NCBI GenBank assembly: GCA_963823565.1
Contig: CAWGLR010000001.1
Span: 186,001-250,000, forward strand
Length of the DNA: 64,000 nt
DNA from: RHKX01 sp963823565
GTDB taxonomy: Bacteria; Actinomycetota; Thermoleophilia; Solirubrobacterales; 70-9
Reading direction: 5' to 3'
Part shown: in pieces, positions 16,448-25,269 of the stretch
Numbering within the stretch: the stretch's first letter is position 1
How the letters are laid out: every line of letters begins with the position of its first letter
Made by a program: the position numbers and the translations under genes
The notes under the pieces: generated by a model
What the model saw: only the letters and a program-made list of their open reading frames with translations
The model's database searches: none
What the model was told of the DNA's origin: nothing

Positions 16448-16566
16448 GCGGCGAACGTAGGCGCGTCGCCGTCACGGGTGGGAGACCGCGTGTGACTTTT
16501 CACGCGCCGAACGGTGACAAGAGACGTCCGCTCGCCTCTGGGCAAAGGCGGAACTACCATTCGCAC

Positions 16567-16632
16567 ATGTTGATCGAGCGCGATCGCGAGTCCGCCTGGC
16601 TCGAGTCGGCCATCGCGGCGGAGACCCGGCGG
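16567..16632 (+). pseudogene. 5' remnant resembling a LuxR-family (LAL) regulator
   Basis: From ATG 16567 the first 18 residues (LIERDRESAWLESAIAA) look like the conserved start of large LuxR/AAA regulators. After about 22 codons the sequence runs antisense through the 16633 gene and loses all resemblance. A TACCAT box (16555-16560) sits 6 nt before the ATG, so promoter and start may survive from a deleted gene. Confidence 0.3.
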
Positions 16633-16983
16633 CTAGTACGTGTTCGCCTCGCGCCAGGTGTTGAAGACGACCCAGCCGCCGACCCCGAGGACGAGGATCC
16701 AGATGACCGTGCCGACGCCGGTATCGAGGAGCTCGTCGGTGGCGGCGATCGCCAGGGCGATCGCGCCGAGCGAGCCGTAGATCAGGCCGCGCTGACGGTC
16801 GGTCATCGCGTCGCGGGTGAAGCTGTTATCGCGCCAGAAGCGGACGAGCAGCAGCGCGATCGCGCCGAGGAAGACAAGCCCGAGCGCCGTCAGGACCGCC
16901 GTGGCGACGTTGCCGCCCGCCGGCAGGACGGTGAGCAGCAGCGCGAGGACGAGGACGATCGCGGCGTTGCGGACGTGCTTCAC
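16633..16983 (-). CDS. small multi-pass membrane protein, unknown
   Basis: 116 residues with about four hydrophobic stretches (7-25, 29-48, 68-84, 90-108) separated by the charged loop FWRDNSFTRDAMTDRQRG. I know of no function. The C-terminus WREANTY is short and hydrophilic. It stands 26 bp from the next small membrane gene on the same strand, but a different gene order separates it from the phosphate transporter genes. The membrane topology and its full length suggest a real gene. Confidence 0.7.
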   Translation of the reverse strand: MKHVRNAAIVLVLALLLTVLPAGGNVATAVLTALGLVFLGAIALLLVRFWRDNSFTRDAMTDRQRGLIYGSLGAIALAIAATDELLDTGVGTVIWILVLGVGGWVVFNTWREANTY

Positions 16984-17009
16984 GACTCAGATGGTGCCGG
17001 ATCGGCGGC

Positions 17010-17255
17010 TCAGCCGTTGATCATCACGACCAGGCCGAGCGCGACGGCCCCGGCGAATGCGAGGAATCCGACGATCCCGAGGCCCGCCGCCGCGACCGCC
17101 AGCCCACCGCGGCCGTTGCGGCGCATCTCCGCCGACGTGGCGGCGCCGTAGATCATCGTCGAGGCGGCGATGGTCACCACCACGCCGGCGACCACGGACG
17201 CGACCGCCGTGTCGAGCAGCGCCTCCCAGTCGATGATCGTCGCGAGCTGGATCAC
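17010..17255 (-). CDS. small membrane protein next to the phosphate transporter
   Basis: 81 residues from GTG 17255, with two hydrophobic helices (about 16-40 and 52-78) flanking a short basic loop MRRNGRGG. It starts 4 bp after the PiT stop, so it is probably co-transcribed and translationally coupled to it. No known family. A role as an accessory subunit of the transporter is only suggested by position. Confidence 0.7.
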   Translation of the reverse strand: MIQLATIIDWEALLDTAVASVVAGVVVTIAASTMIYGAATSAEMRRNGRGGLAVAAAGLGIVGFLAFAGAVALGLVVMING

Positions 17256-17259
17256 GGCA

Positions 17260-18360
17260 TCACCCCGTCGGCACCGGCTGGCCGCGACGGATGCGATGGG
17301 CGAAGAGGGAGAGGCCGAGACCGATGGCCATCACCGCGACGAGCAGCGGCCCGACGGCGCCCCCGCCGAAGATGCTCGTGAAGCCGTAGGCGGCGGCGCC
17401 GATGGCGGCCGAGGCGGGAAGCGTCAGGATCCAGGCGACGAGGAGGTTGCCGGCGACGCCCCAGCGGACCGCCGAGAGCCGCTTGCCGGCGCCGGCGCCC
17501 ATGACGCCACCGGCGATCACCTGGGTCGTCGACAGCGGGTAGCCGAAGTGCGATGAGGCGAGGATCACCGCGGCTCCCGCTCCCTGCGCAGAGAACCCCT
17601 GGGCCGAGTCCATCTTGATGATCCGCGTGCCCATCGTCCGGATGATCCGCCAGCCGCCGGTGTAGGTGCCGAGAGCGATCGCGGTGGCGGACGTGACGAT
17701 CACCCAGGTCGGGACCTCGAAGCTCGTCGACGACAGGTTGCCGTTGGCGATCAGCGCCAGCGTGATCACGCCCATCGTCTTCTGCGCGTCGTTGGTCCCG
17801 TGGGCGAGCGCGAGCATCCCGCCGGAGACGATCTGCCCGAGCCGGAACCCGCGCGAGGCAGGGCCCGGCCGCAGCCGCCCGCAGACCGTGTAGGCGACCC
17901 CGATCGCCATCACGCCGATGATGAACGCGATGATCGGCGCCAGCACCGCCGGGATCAGCACCTTGCCGAGGACGCCCTCGCCGAGCACGGCCGAGGTCCC
18001 GACGGCGGCGATCACGGCGCCGACGACGCCGCCGATCAGCGCGTGCGAGGAGCTCGACGGGATCCCGAAGTACCAGGTGATCAGGTTCCACGAGATCGCG
18101 CCGACGAGCCCGGCGAAGATCACCGTCGGCGTGATCGCGCCGGCCTCGACCACGTCGCTGGCGATCGTCGCGGCGACCTCGATCGAGATGAAGGCCCCGG
18201 CGAAGTTGAGGATCGCCGCCATCGCGACCGCCACCCGGGGCGACAGCGCGTGGGTGGAGATCGAGGTGGCGACGACGTTGGCGGTGTCGTGGAAGCCGTT
18301 GGTGAAGTCGAAGAGGAGCGCGGTCGCGACCACGATCACCAGGACGACGTCGCTCTCCAT
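17260..18360 (-). CDS. pit: PiT-family inorganic phosphate transporter
   Basis: Low-affinity metal-phosphate/H+ symporter in the membrane, 366 residues with about ten helices. Both signature repeats of the family are visible: FDFTNGFHDTANVVAT near residue 17 and GTNDAQKTMGVI near residue 190. The internal duplication with STHAL and SSHFGYPLSTTQV is also typical. It follows the DUF47 gene by 13 bp, the standard PiT accessory arrangement, and precedes a small membrane gene. ATG start 18360. Confidence 0.95.
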   Translation of the reverse strand: MESDVVLVIVVATALLFDFTNGFHDTANVVATSISTHALSPRVAVAMAAILNFAGAFISIEVAATIASDVVEAGAITPTVIFAGLVGAISWNLITWYFGIPSSSSHALIGGVVGAVIAAVGTSAVLGEGVLGKVLIPAVLAPIIAFIIGVMAIGVAYTVCGRLRPGPASRGFRLGQIVSGGMLALAHGTNDAQKTMGVITLALIANGNLSSTSFEVPTWVIVTSATAIALGTYTGGWRIIRTMGTRIIKMDSAQGFSAQGAGAAVILASSHFGYPLSTTQVIAGGVMGAGAGKRLSAVRWGVAGNLLVAWILTLPASAAIGAAAYGFTSIFGGGAVGPLLVAVMAIGLGLSLFAHRIRRGQPVPTG

Positions 18361-18373
18361 TAGCCGGTCCGCA

Positions 18374-18997
18374 CTACGCGTTCTTGATCGCGACGCCCTC
18401 GATGATATGGGCGCACGTCTCGGTCGCGTCGATCGCCCGCTCGAGCACCGCGAAGATGTCCTTCCAGCGGATCACGACCATCGGGTCGATCCCGTTGGCG
18501 AACAGGGAGGCGACCGCGTCGCGCGAGATCCGGTCGCCGTCGTTCTCGAGGCGGTGGATCTCGATCAGGTGCGCGTCGAGGTCCTTGAACCCGCGCAGCT
18601 CCGAGAGCGAGGTCGCCAGCTCGGCGCAGCACTTGACCAGCACGTCGGCGAGCGCCTGCGACTGCTGCATCGGCGCCTCGATCTGGTACAGCCCGAGGAA
18701 GTCGGCGGCCTCCTCGATGTAGTCGACGACGTCGTCGACCTGGGTCGCGAGCCCGTAGATGTCCTCGCGGTCGAAGGGCGTGACGAAGGTCGAGTTGAGG
18801 CGGCGGATGATGTCGTGGGTGATCCGGTCGCCCTCCTGCTCGGACTTGAGGATCTCCCGGTTCAGCCCCTCGCTGCCGTCGGGCCAGGTCTCGAGCATCT
18901 CCTGGAGCAGGGTCGCCGCGCGCAGCGCGTTCGCGCCAGACTCCCGCAGGAGGTCGAAGAAGACGCGGTCCTTCGGTGCGAAAGAGAGGCTCGCCAT
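18374..18997 (-). CDS. DUF47 family PhoU-like protein (PiT accessory)
   Basis: 207-residue all-helical PhoU-like protein. Members placed beside pit genes regulate phosphate uptake. The family pattern EQEGDRITHDIIRRLNSTFV and FDREDIYGLATQVDDVVDYI is present, with the second half repeating the E-x3-D metal motif (HRLENDGDRISRDAV). ATG 18997 has a GATATT box 8 nt upstream. It leads a probable operon DUF47-pit-small membrane protein. Confidence 0.93.
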   Translation of the reverse strand: MASLSFAPKDRVFFDLLRESGANALRAATLLQEMLETWPDGSEGLNREILKSEQEGDRITHDIIRRLNSTFVTPFDREDIYGLATQVDDVVDYIEEAADFLGLYQIEAPMQQSQALADVLVKCCAELATSLSELRGFKDLDAHLIEIHRLENDGDRISRDAVASLFANGIDPMVVIRWKDIFAVLERAIDATETCAHIIEGVAIKNA

Positions 18998-19036
18998 CGG
19001 CCGGGAATATCGCAGCTTCCCGGGAGGTCGCGTCGC

Positions 19037-20122
19037 TCAGGCGCCCAGATATGCCGCAATCTCCGCGGCGATCCGCTCCGCGGCGCGACCGTCCCAGAGC
19101 GGCGGCGGCCCCGCCGGAGCGTCCCACGGCCCCGCGAGCAGGCCCGGGATCTCGGCGATCCGCTCCGGCTCGAGCCCGAGCAGGCGGTTCGTGCCGGCGG
19201 CGATCGTGACCGGCCGCTCGGTGTTGTCGCGCAGGGTGAAGCAGCGCACGCCGAGGTAGGTCGTCTCCTCCTGGATGCCGCCGGAGTCGGTCAGCACCGC
19301 CGCCGCGTCGGCCTCGAGGGAGAGGAAGTCGAGGTAGCCGACCGGGTCGACCGGCCGCAGCCCCTCGGGGATCGGCGCCGAGCGGGAGGCGAGCCGGTCG
19401 CGGGTCCGCGGATGGACCGGGAAGAGCACCGGCATCGTCGCGGCGATATCGCCGAGCCGGTCGATCGCCTCCGGGAGCAGCTCGCCGTCCACCAACGCGG
19501 GGCGATGCAGCGTAACGAGCAGGTAGGAGCCGGGCTCTAGCCCGTGCGCGGCGCAGGTCCGGCGCTCGCGGAACCGTCCCTCCAGGGCCACCAGCGAGTC
19601 GATCATCGTGTTGCCGACGAGTCGCACCCGCTCGGCGCCCACCCCCTCCCGCTCGAGGTTCATCTCCGCCTCCGGCGAGTGGGTGAACAGCAGGTCCGAG
19701 ACCTGGTCGGTGAGAACGCGGTTGACCTCCTCGGGCATCGTCCGGTCGTAGCTCCGCAGCCCCGACTCGACGTGGGCGAGCGGGATCCGCAGATGCGCGC
19801 AGGCGAGCGCCGCCGCCAGGGTCGAGTTGACGTCGCCGGGGACGATCACGAGCTGCGGCTTCTCCGCCTCCAGGACCGGCGCGATCGCCTCGAGCACGCC
19901 GCCGAGCATCTGTGCGTGGCTTCCGGAGCCGACGCCGAGCATGTGATCGGGCTCGGGGACGCCGAGCTCCTCGAGGAAGATCCCGCTCATCATCCGGTCG
20001 TAGTGCTGGCCGGTGTGGACGAGGACGTGGTCGCCCTCGGGGTCGGCCGCCCGCAGCGCGGCGATGACCGGCGCCATCTTCACGAAGTTCGGCCGCGTCC
20101 CGACGACGTGGAGGATCCGCAC
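19037..20122 (-). CDS. wecB: UDP-N-acetylglucosamine 2-epimerase (non-hydrolysing)
   Basis: Interconverts UDP-GlcNAc and UDP-ManNAc for cell-surface glycans. The 361 residues are the usual length. Family motifs in order: GTRPNFVKMAPV (residues 8-19), HTGQHYDRMM, HVESGLRSYDRTMPEE and the C-terminal TDSGGIQEE that binds UDP. GTG start at 20122, 14 bp after the pterin dehydratase stop on the same strand, so co-transcription is possible though the functions differ. Confidence 0.95.
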   Translation of the reverse strand: MRILHVVGTRPNFVKMAPVIAALRAADPEGDHVLVHTGQHYDRMMSGIFLEELGVPEPDHMLGVGSGSHAQMLGGVLEAIAPVLEAEKPQLVIVPGDVNSTLAAALACAHLRIPLAHVESGLRSYDRTMPEEVNRVLTDQVSDLLFTHSPEAEMNLEREGVGAERVRLVGNTMIDSLVALEGRFRERRTCAAHGLEPGSYLLVTLHRPALVDGELLPEAIDRLGDIAATMPVLFPVHPRTRDRLASRSAPIPEGLRPVDPVGYLDFLSLEADAAAVLTDSGGIQEETTYLGVRCFTLRDNTERPVTIAAGTNRLLGLEPERIAEIPGLLAGPWDAPAGPPPLWDGRAAERIAAEIAAYLGA

Positions 20123-20136
20123 GCTGAGGCTCCCAG

Positions 20137-20412
20137 CTACCCGATGTGGTCGATGCGGCGCGCGAGCTCGAAGTCGGCGTCGGTGAGGCCGCCCTCGGAG
20201 TGCGTGGTGATGCGCACCGTCACCTTCGACCAGGAGATCTCGAGGTCGGGGTGGTGGCCGAGGTCCTCGGCCGGCGCGACCAGCGCCTCGGCGAACTCGA
20301 TCGCGCCGACGAAGTCGCCGCGGTCGAAGTCGCGGACGATCGCGTCGCCTTCGCGGCGCCAGCCCTGCAGCTCGGCCAGGCGCCCCTCGATCTCCTCGTC
20401 CGCCAGCGGCAC
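20137..20412 (-). CDS. 4a-hydroxytetrahydrobiopterin dehydratase (PCD/DCoH)
   Basis: Recycles pterin cofactors by dehydrating the 4a-carbinolamine, 91 residues. The active-site His cluster is present (DLGHHPDLEISWSKV, with the third His in TTHSEGGLT). This is the compact one-domain form. Starts at GTG 20412 with TAGGAT 6 nt upstream, inside a 24-bp divergent promoter shared with the cobalamin-binding protein gene. Confidence 0.93.
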   Translation of the reverse strand: MPLADEEIEGRLAELQGWRREGDAIVRDFDRGDFVGAIEFAEALVAPAEDLGHHPDLEISWSKVTVRITTHSEGGLTDADFELARRIDHIG

Positions 20413-20436
20413 GGTCCGATCCTATATACCGGCGCG
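20413..20436. promoter_or_regulatory. 24-bp divergent promoter with overlapping -10 boxes
   Basis: One TATATAGGAT stretch serves both ways. Minus: TAGGAT (20419-20424), 6 nt, GTG 20412. Plus: TATACC (20425-20430), 6 nt, GTG 20437. There is no room for ribosome sites, so both messages would be leaderless. Confidence 0.5.
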
Positions 20437-21330
20437 GTGAGGATCGCGAGCCTCGTCCCCTCGGCCACCGAGCTGCTCGGCGCCCTCGGGCTGGCCGAGA
20501 GCGTCGTCGCGATCACCCACGAGTGCGACCACCCGCCCGAGCTCGCCGACCGGCCGCGGCTCACCCGCAGCCTGATCCCCGCCGGCCTCGACCCGGCCGA
20601 GATCGACGCCGCGGTCCGCGAGCGCGTCGGCGCCGGCGAGTCGCTCTACGGCCTCGACACCGACCTGCTCGAGTCGCTCGACGTCGACCTGATCGTCACT
20701 CAGCAGGTCTGCGAGGTCTGCGCCGTCTCCAGCGACGACGTCCGCGCGATCGCGTCAGGGCTGCCGACCCGGCCCCGCGTCCTCTCGCTCGACCCCTCAA
20801 CCCTCTGGGAGGTGCTCGACGACGCGGTCACGCTCGCCGAGGCCGCGGGCGTCCCCGAGGCGGGTTCCCGGCTGCGCGGGGAGCTCGCGGCGCGCATCGA
20901 GCGCGTCAAGGAGGCGGTGGCCGGCGCGGGATCGGTGCGCGTCGCCGCGCTCGAATGGCTCGACCCGCCGTATTGCGGCGGCCACTGGGTGCCGGAGATG
21001 ATCGACGCGGCCGGGGGCGAGGACCCGCTCGCCGCTTCGGGGGACCGCTCGCGCGAGCTCGGCTGGGAGGAGATCGCCGCCGCCCGCCCCGAGGTCGTCG
21101 TCGTCATGCCCTGCGGCCTCTACGCCGCCGAGGCCGAGCGCGAGGCGCGGCGCCACCTCGGCGAGCTCGAGCGCCTAGGCGCGCGGAAGGTGCACGCGGT
21201 CGACGCCGCGTCCTCGTTCTCCCGCCCCGGCCCGCGCCTCGCCGACGGGGTCGAGCTGCTCGGCCACCTGCTCCACCCGGAGCTCGTGCCGCGGCCCGAT
21301 GGTCTCGACTCGCGGCGCGTTCTGCCCTGA
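20437..21330 (+). CDS. btuF: cobalamin-binding protein (BtuF-like), no signal peptide
   Basis: 297 residues from GTG 20437. The opening RIASLVPSATELLGALGL and the THECDHPPE segment mark the BtuF/HutB-like helical-backbone family. The pattern LVTQQVCEVCAVS (two Cys) and the LEWLDPPYCGGHWVPEM segment are also typical of the cobalamin-binding group. It lacks an export signal, so it may act in the cytoplasm. No BtuC/BtuD partner is nearby. Longer upstream frames are shadows of the PCD gene. Its last 156 bp overlap the rhomboid gene on the other strand. Confidence 0.87.
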   Translation: MRIASLVPSATELLGALGLAESVVAITHECDHPPELADRPRLTRSLIPAGLDPAEIDAAVRERVGAGESLYGLDTDLLESLDVDLIVTQQVCEVCAVSSDDVRAIASGLPTRPRVLSLDPSTLWEVLDDAVTLAEAAGVPEAGSRLRGELAARIERVKEAVAGAGSVRVAALEWLDPPYCGGHWVPEMIDAAGGEDPLAASGDRSRELGWEEIAAARPEVVVVMPCGLYAAEAEREARRHLGELERLGARKVHAVDAASSFSRPGPRLADGVELLGHLLHPELVPRPDGLDSRRVLP

Positions 21331-22206
21331 GGAGCGGTCGTCGGCGATCGCCAGGGCGGCGACGAAGCTGATCACGCCGAGCACGGCGAGGACCGCGAGC
21401 TCGCCGGCGAGCGTCCGGTGCCGGGTCAGGCGCCGCTCGACGACGATGATGAAGGCGGCGCCGATCGCGCCCCCGAGGAGCCCGCCGAGGTGACCGCCGG
21501 CGCTGATGTTGGGGACGCTGAAGGTGAAGATCAGGTTCAGCACGAGCCAGAAGCCGAGCTGCTGGACGACCGGCATCGCGCCGCGGTGCCAGGCGACGAC
21601 GATCGTCGCGACGAAGACGCCGTAGATCGCACCCGAGGCGCCGATCGTGAACTGCCACGGATCGCTGAGCAGCATCGCCCCCGCCGCGCCCGCGACGAGC
21701 GAGACGATGTAGATCGCGAGGAACCGAGCCGAGCCGATCGCCGGCTCGAGCACCTGCCCGAGGATGTAGAGCAGGAACATGTTGAGCGCGAGGTGGACGA
21801 TGCCGCCGTGCAGGAAGCCGGAGGTGAAGATCCGCCACCACTCGCCACCGTCGGACACCACCGCGGCGCCGCCGACGCACGGGCCGCCGCCGCCGACCGC
21901 GTTCCCGCAGAGCGCCCCGTCCTCGAAGATCGTGCCGCCGACGTCGAACCCACCCGAGCCGGTGGCGATCTGAAGGACGAACGCGACGACGTTGATGCCG
22001 ATCAGCGCCGTCGCGACCCGCGCCGTCCCTCCGGCCAGCCCGCCGTAGCTCGGCGTCTTCACCTCAGTCCGGTCCTTCGCGCACTCCGGGCAGCGCATCC
22101 CGACCGAGGTAGGCGTCATGCAGTCGGGACAGATCGGCCGCCCGCAGCGGGAGCACGAGACCCCGGTCTCGCGGTCCGGGTGCCGGTAACAGGTCTGGGT
22201 CGCCAC
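21175..22206 (-). CDS. rhomboid intramembrane serine protease with N-terminal zinc ribbon
   Basis: Cleaves membrane proteins within the bilayer. The 343 residues begin with a zinc-binding segment (Cys pairs at 18/21, 26/29 and 39/42: CSRCGRPICPDCM, CPEC). The six-helix rhomboid core follows (about 62-300) with WWRIFTSGFLHGG, GASGAIYG (Ser191) and GGHLGGLLGG (His239). The catalytic dyad is intact. The C-terminal 50 residues are hydrophilic and overlap the convergent btuF-like gene by 156 bp. No earlier stop exists in either frame, so the overlap looks real. Confidence 0.92.
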   Translation of the reverse strand: MATQTCYRHPDRETGVSCSRCGRPICPDCMTPTSVGMRCPECAKDRTEVKTPSYGGLAGGTARVATALIGINVVAFVLQIATGSGGFDVGGTIFEDGALCGNAVGGGGPCVGGAAVVSDGGEWWRIFTSGFLHGGIVHLALNMFLLYILGQVLEPAIGSARFLAIYIVSLVAGAAGAMLLSDPWQFTIGASGAIYGVFVATIVVAWHRGAMPVVQQLGFWLVLNLIFTFSVPNISAGGHLGGLLGGAIGAAFIIVVERRLTRHRTLAGELAVLAVLGVISFVAALAIADDRSSGQNAPRVETIGPRHELRVEQVAEQLDPVGEARAGAGERGRGVDRVHLPRA

Positions 22207-22366
22207 GGGGACGGGGAGCCTAGAACACGGCTTGCCCGGGTCGGAGCGCGCACCGGCCCCTCGATCCGGTCCCTTCCGCCGGGCGGCTCCTCCAGCGCAC
22301 GCTCAGGTCTTGAGACCCGACGCGCCACTTGCGAAGCGGTCCGGCCCGCTTGTTTGCATTCGCGTC

Positions 22367-22993
22367 GTGGACGAGCGCCCCACCCCGACCGCCGCGCAGA
22401 GCAAGGAGCTCGACCGCGTCAACGCCTTCAGCGATTGCGTCTTCGCCTTCGCGATCACCCTGCTGGTCATCAACCTCGAGGTCCCGCAGGTCGCCGCGGG
22501 CCAGTCGCTGTGGGACGCGCTGAAGGGCCTCGACGACGACCTTCAGGCGTACGTCATCTCCTTCGTCGTGGTCGGCTCCTTCTGGTACGGCCACCACAAG
22601 GTCTTCTCGCTGATCGACCGCTCCGATTCCACGCTGATCGTCTGCAACCTCGCCCTGCTCGCGCTGATCGCGATCATGCCCTTCACCACGGACCTGCTCG
22701 GCACCTACGGCGACGACGCCGACGCGGCCGCGATCTACGCCTTCAACCTCGGCGCCGCGGCCCTCGCCGACGGCCTGATCGAGGTCGTCGCGGTCCGTCG
22801 CCGGCTCGTCCCCGAGGGCGCCATGCCCAGCGAGCGCGACCTGACGCTGGGAGCGATCGCCCGCGCCGGCGTGTTCTTCCTCTCGATCCCGCTCGCGTTC
22901 CTCTCGGTGACCGCCGCCATGTTCTCCTGGCTCCTGCTGCTGCTCCTGGCGCGCGTCGGACGGCGATTCGGCCGCACGCGATCTGAGGCCTAA
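22367..22993 (+). CDS. TMEM175-family potassium channel-like protein (DUF1211)
   Basis: 208 residues from GTG 22367, six membrane helices. The hallmark is the first helix RVNAFSDCVFAFAITLLVI with the Arg and Phe-Ser-Asp of the TMEM175 selectivity region. The GSFWYGHHKVFSLIDR and FFLSIPLAFLSVTAAMFSW segments agree. Bacterial members form potassium-conducting channels. The upstream in-frame extension is arginine-rich and rejected. A small dyad (GGTCT-TG-AGACC, 22306-22317) lies before the gene. Convergent with the anti-sigma gene. Confidence 0.85.
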   Translation: MDERPTPTAAQSKELDRVNAFSDCVFAFAITLLVINLEVPQVAAGQSLWDALKGLDDDLQAYVISFVVVGSFWYGHHKVFSLIDRSDSTLIVCNLALLALIAIMPFTTDLLGTYGDDADAAAIYAFNLGAAALADGLIEVVAVRRRLVPEGAMPSERDLTLGAIARAGVFFLSIPLAFLSVTAAMFSWLLLLLLARVGRRFGRTRSEA

Positions 22994-23029
22994 CCTCCCG
23001 GCATGGAGCCGCGCCGGGTCAAGCGGCCC

Positions 23030-23771
23030 CTAGCCCAGCTCCAGCGTCATCATCGGCGACTCGCTCGGGAGCTCGCTGCCGCCCTTGGGCTCGCGGGTGA
23101 TCATCACCTTGGCGGCATCCTCGAGGCCGTGAGGGATCATCACGTCGCCGCTGCCGCCCTCGGCGACGACGAAGACCGACGAGGGATGGACCTCCGACTT
23201 GCCGACCGCGCCGGCCGGCTCCTGGACCCAGGCCTGGTAGACCTGGTTGGGCTTGTTCGCCGGCATGTTCTCGATGTGGAGGAAGCCGTGGTCGCCCTCG
23301 ACCTCGAGCGTCCCGCGGACCGGCGTCCCCGGCACCGCGGCCGAGTAGGTCTGAGTCGGCACCCCGCCGCCGTCCTCGGTCGTGTTGCGCAGCTCGTAGC
23401 CGGCGACGCCGGCGGCGAGCAGCAGCACCGCGCCGGCGGCGAGCGCCGGGCGCAGGCCGACCGAGCCGAGCAGCGGCAGGCGGAAGCGGCGCGGCCCCTT
23501 CGCCCTCGCGGGCTCGGCGGCGCCGGGCTCGGCCTCCTCGCGGACGCTGGCCAGCAGCCGCTCCCGCAGCGCCGGCGGCGGGGTCGAGCTGTTCGACCGA
23601 GGCGGGGATCGCGTCGACGGCCGGCCGCAGCCAGGCGAGCTCGGCCGCGCACGACTCGCACTCGCCGAGGTGGTGCTCGAGCAGCGCGGCCTCGCGCTCG
23701 TCGAGGGCGCCGAGCGCGTAGGCGGCGATGTCGTCCGACCAGCGGTCGCGGTGCTCGTCGCGCGCGCTCAC
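23030..23771 (-). pseudogene. RskA-type anti-sigma factor with one +1 frameshift
   Basis: From GTG 23771 the N-terminus is a ZAS zinc-binding anti-sigma domain (ALDEREAALLEHHLGECESC, His-x3-Cys-x2-Cys). The frame breaks in the GGGG run at 23580-23583. Dropping one base restores PPPALRERLLASVREEAEP, a membrane helix (AVLLLAAGVAGYEL) and an exported RskA-like C-terminal domain (YQAWVQEPAG, VMITREPKGGS). The span is 742 nt, 247 codons plus one base. The intact product would be a one-pass inhibitor of the sigma factor encoded just upstream (GTGA overlap). Probably a sequencing indel. Confidence 0.85.
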
Positions 23772-24386
23772 ATTCCCTCCAAAGCGGTCTCGGGCGTGAT
23801 CGCCTCGGCCAGCTGCACGCGGATCTTCTCCGAGCCCGAGGCGCATCCGGCCCTTCACGGTCCCCAGCGGCATCCCCAGCATCTCGGCGATCTCGGAGTG
23901 GCTGAAGCCGCCGAAGTAGGCGAGCTGGATCACCTTCGACTGGTCCTCGGGCAAGGCCCCGAGCGCCGACTTGATCTCGTCGGCGGTCTCGCGGCGCAGC
24001 GCCTCCGCCTCGGTCCGCTCCTCGGCCGGGCGCGCCTCGAGAACGCCCTCGTCGTCGGAGTCGAGCCGGGGCGCCTGGGCGCCGCCGCGGCGCAGCGCGT
24101 CGATCGCCCGGTTGCGGACGACGCCGAGCACCCAGGAGCGGACGCTGCCGCGGGCGCGGTCGAAGCGGGCGTTGCTGCGCCAGATCGACAGGAACGCCTC
24201 CTGGGCGACGTCCTCGGCGGTCGTGCGGTCGCCGACGATCCGGTAGGCGAGCGAGAAGGCGGCGCCGCCGTGGCGGTCGTAGAGGACCTCGAAGGCGGCC
24301 GGGTCCTTGCGGTCGACGACCGCCATCAGCTCCTCGTCGGCGAGGCGCTCGAGCTTGCCCGCGGGCGGGTCGGCACTTCCCGGCAT
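23768..24386 (-). pseudogene. ECF sigma factor (SigK-like) with one +1 frameshift near its end
   Basis: Region 2 (DPAAFEVLYDRHGGAAFSLA, then TTAEDVAQEAFLSIW and SWVLGVVRNRAIDALRR) and region 4 (LPEDQSKVIQLAYFGGFSHS, GTVKGRMRLGL) are intact. An extra base at 23830-23831 then shifts the frame. Without it the protein ends EKIRVQLAEAITPETALEGM with a TGA that overlaps the anti-sigma GTG (GTGA). The classic coupling makes an indel error likely. As written, translation would run on into the anti-sigma frame as a 455-residue fusion. TATGTT lies 6 nt before the ATG. Confidence 0.87.
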
Positions 24387-24392
24387 CGATTC

Positions 24393-24398
24393 AACATA
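24393..24398 (-). promoter_or_regulatory. candidate -10 box of the SigK-like gene (leaderless)
   Basis: TATGTT on the minus strand, 6 nt before ATG 24386. Confidence 0.4.
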
Positions 24399-24440
24399 CG
24401 CTGTGGCCGACGGGGTGGATCACCGCTCCGAGCGAGGATC

Positions 24441-25269
24441 GTGAGCGAGGAGAAGCGCAAGAGCGAGGCCGCCGAGGGGCGGGCTCCGGAGCCGGACGAG
24501 CCCAAGTCCGCTCGCCGAGCGGCGCTCGCAGGAGCGCCGCGCCGCCCGCGAGCGCGCCGCCGAGGAGCGGGCGGCGAAGGCGAAGAAGTCCGCCGCCAAG
24601 CCGAAGTCGCCGAAGGAGCGGCCGGTCTCGAAGGCCCGCGAGCGGCGCGAGCGCGAGGCTCGGGGCAAGCGCCCCTCCCGCGCCCCGAGGTCCCGCCGCG
24701 CGCCGCGCAAGCCGCGTCCCCGCCCCGAGGGACCGGGCCCGGCGCGACTCTTCGCGCTGCTCGCCGGCGTCGGGCTCTCGCTGCTCGGCGTCCTCGGGTT
24801 CTTCTACGACGCGAGCTTCGACACCGGCGCCGACCTCGCCAGCGACGACCTCGCCGGGGTCCTCATGGTCAACGGCTGGCGCAACGTCATCTACCTCGCC
24901 ACCGGCATCGCCGCCCTGTCACTCGCTCCCCGCCGCCCACGAGCGACCGCGCTCGGGCTCGGCCTGCTCTACCTCGTCTACGCAATCTGGGGCTTCATCG
25001 TCACCGAGCGCGACATCGGCGACATCCTCGGCTTCCTTCCGCTGAGCGACGAGGACAACGTCCTCCACCTGCTGATCGGCGCGCTCGGGCTGCTGGCGGC
25101 GCTGGTCGACGGGCCGCTGCCGCCGGTGCCCGAGGGCGTGCGGAAGCGCTTCAGGCTGCCGAAGCCGAAGCCGCGCAAGCCGAAGCCGCGGAAGCGGCCC
25201 GTCGCGAAGAAGCCAACGGCGAAGCGCGCAGACGACTCAGACGGTCGGAGCGGCCGCGAACCCAGTTAG
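24441..25269 (+). pseudogene. DUF4383 membrane protein with one +1 frameshift
   Basis: GTG 24441 opens an acidic-basic N-terminal tail (SEEKRKSEAAEGRAP). After codon 24 an extra C at 24514-24515 breaks the frame. Dropping it gives a Lys/Arg/Glu-rich stretch (ERRAARERAAEERAAKAKK) and then a four-helix DUF4383 domain (LFALLAGVGLSLLGVLGFFY, NVIYLATGIAALSLA, DNVLHLLIGALGLL) and a Lys/Pro-rich tail. The span is 829 nt, 276 codons plus one. An ATG at 24865 would give only the last 134 residues. Function unknown; membrane location is clear. Divergent from the sigma gene by 54 bp. Confidence 0.75.

Noticed and set aside
16225..17151. 308-residue plus-strand frame
   Set aside because: Mostly antisense to TadE-like and 16633 genes; only its 16567-16632 piece resembles anything.
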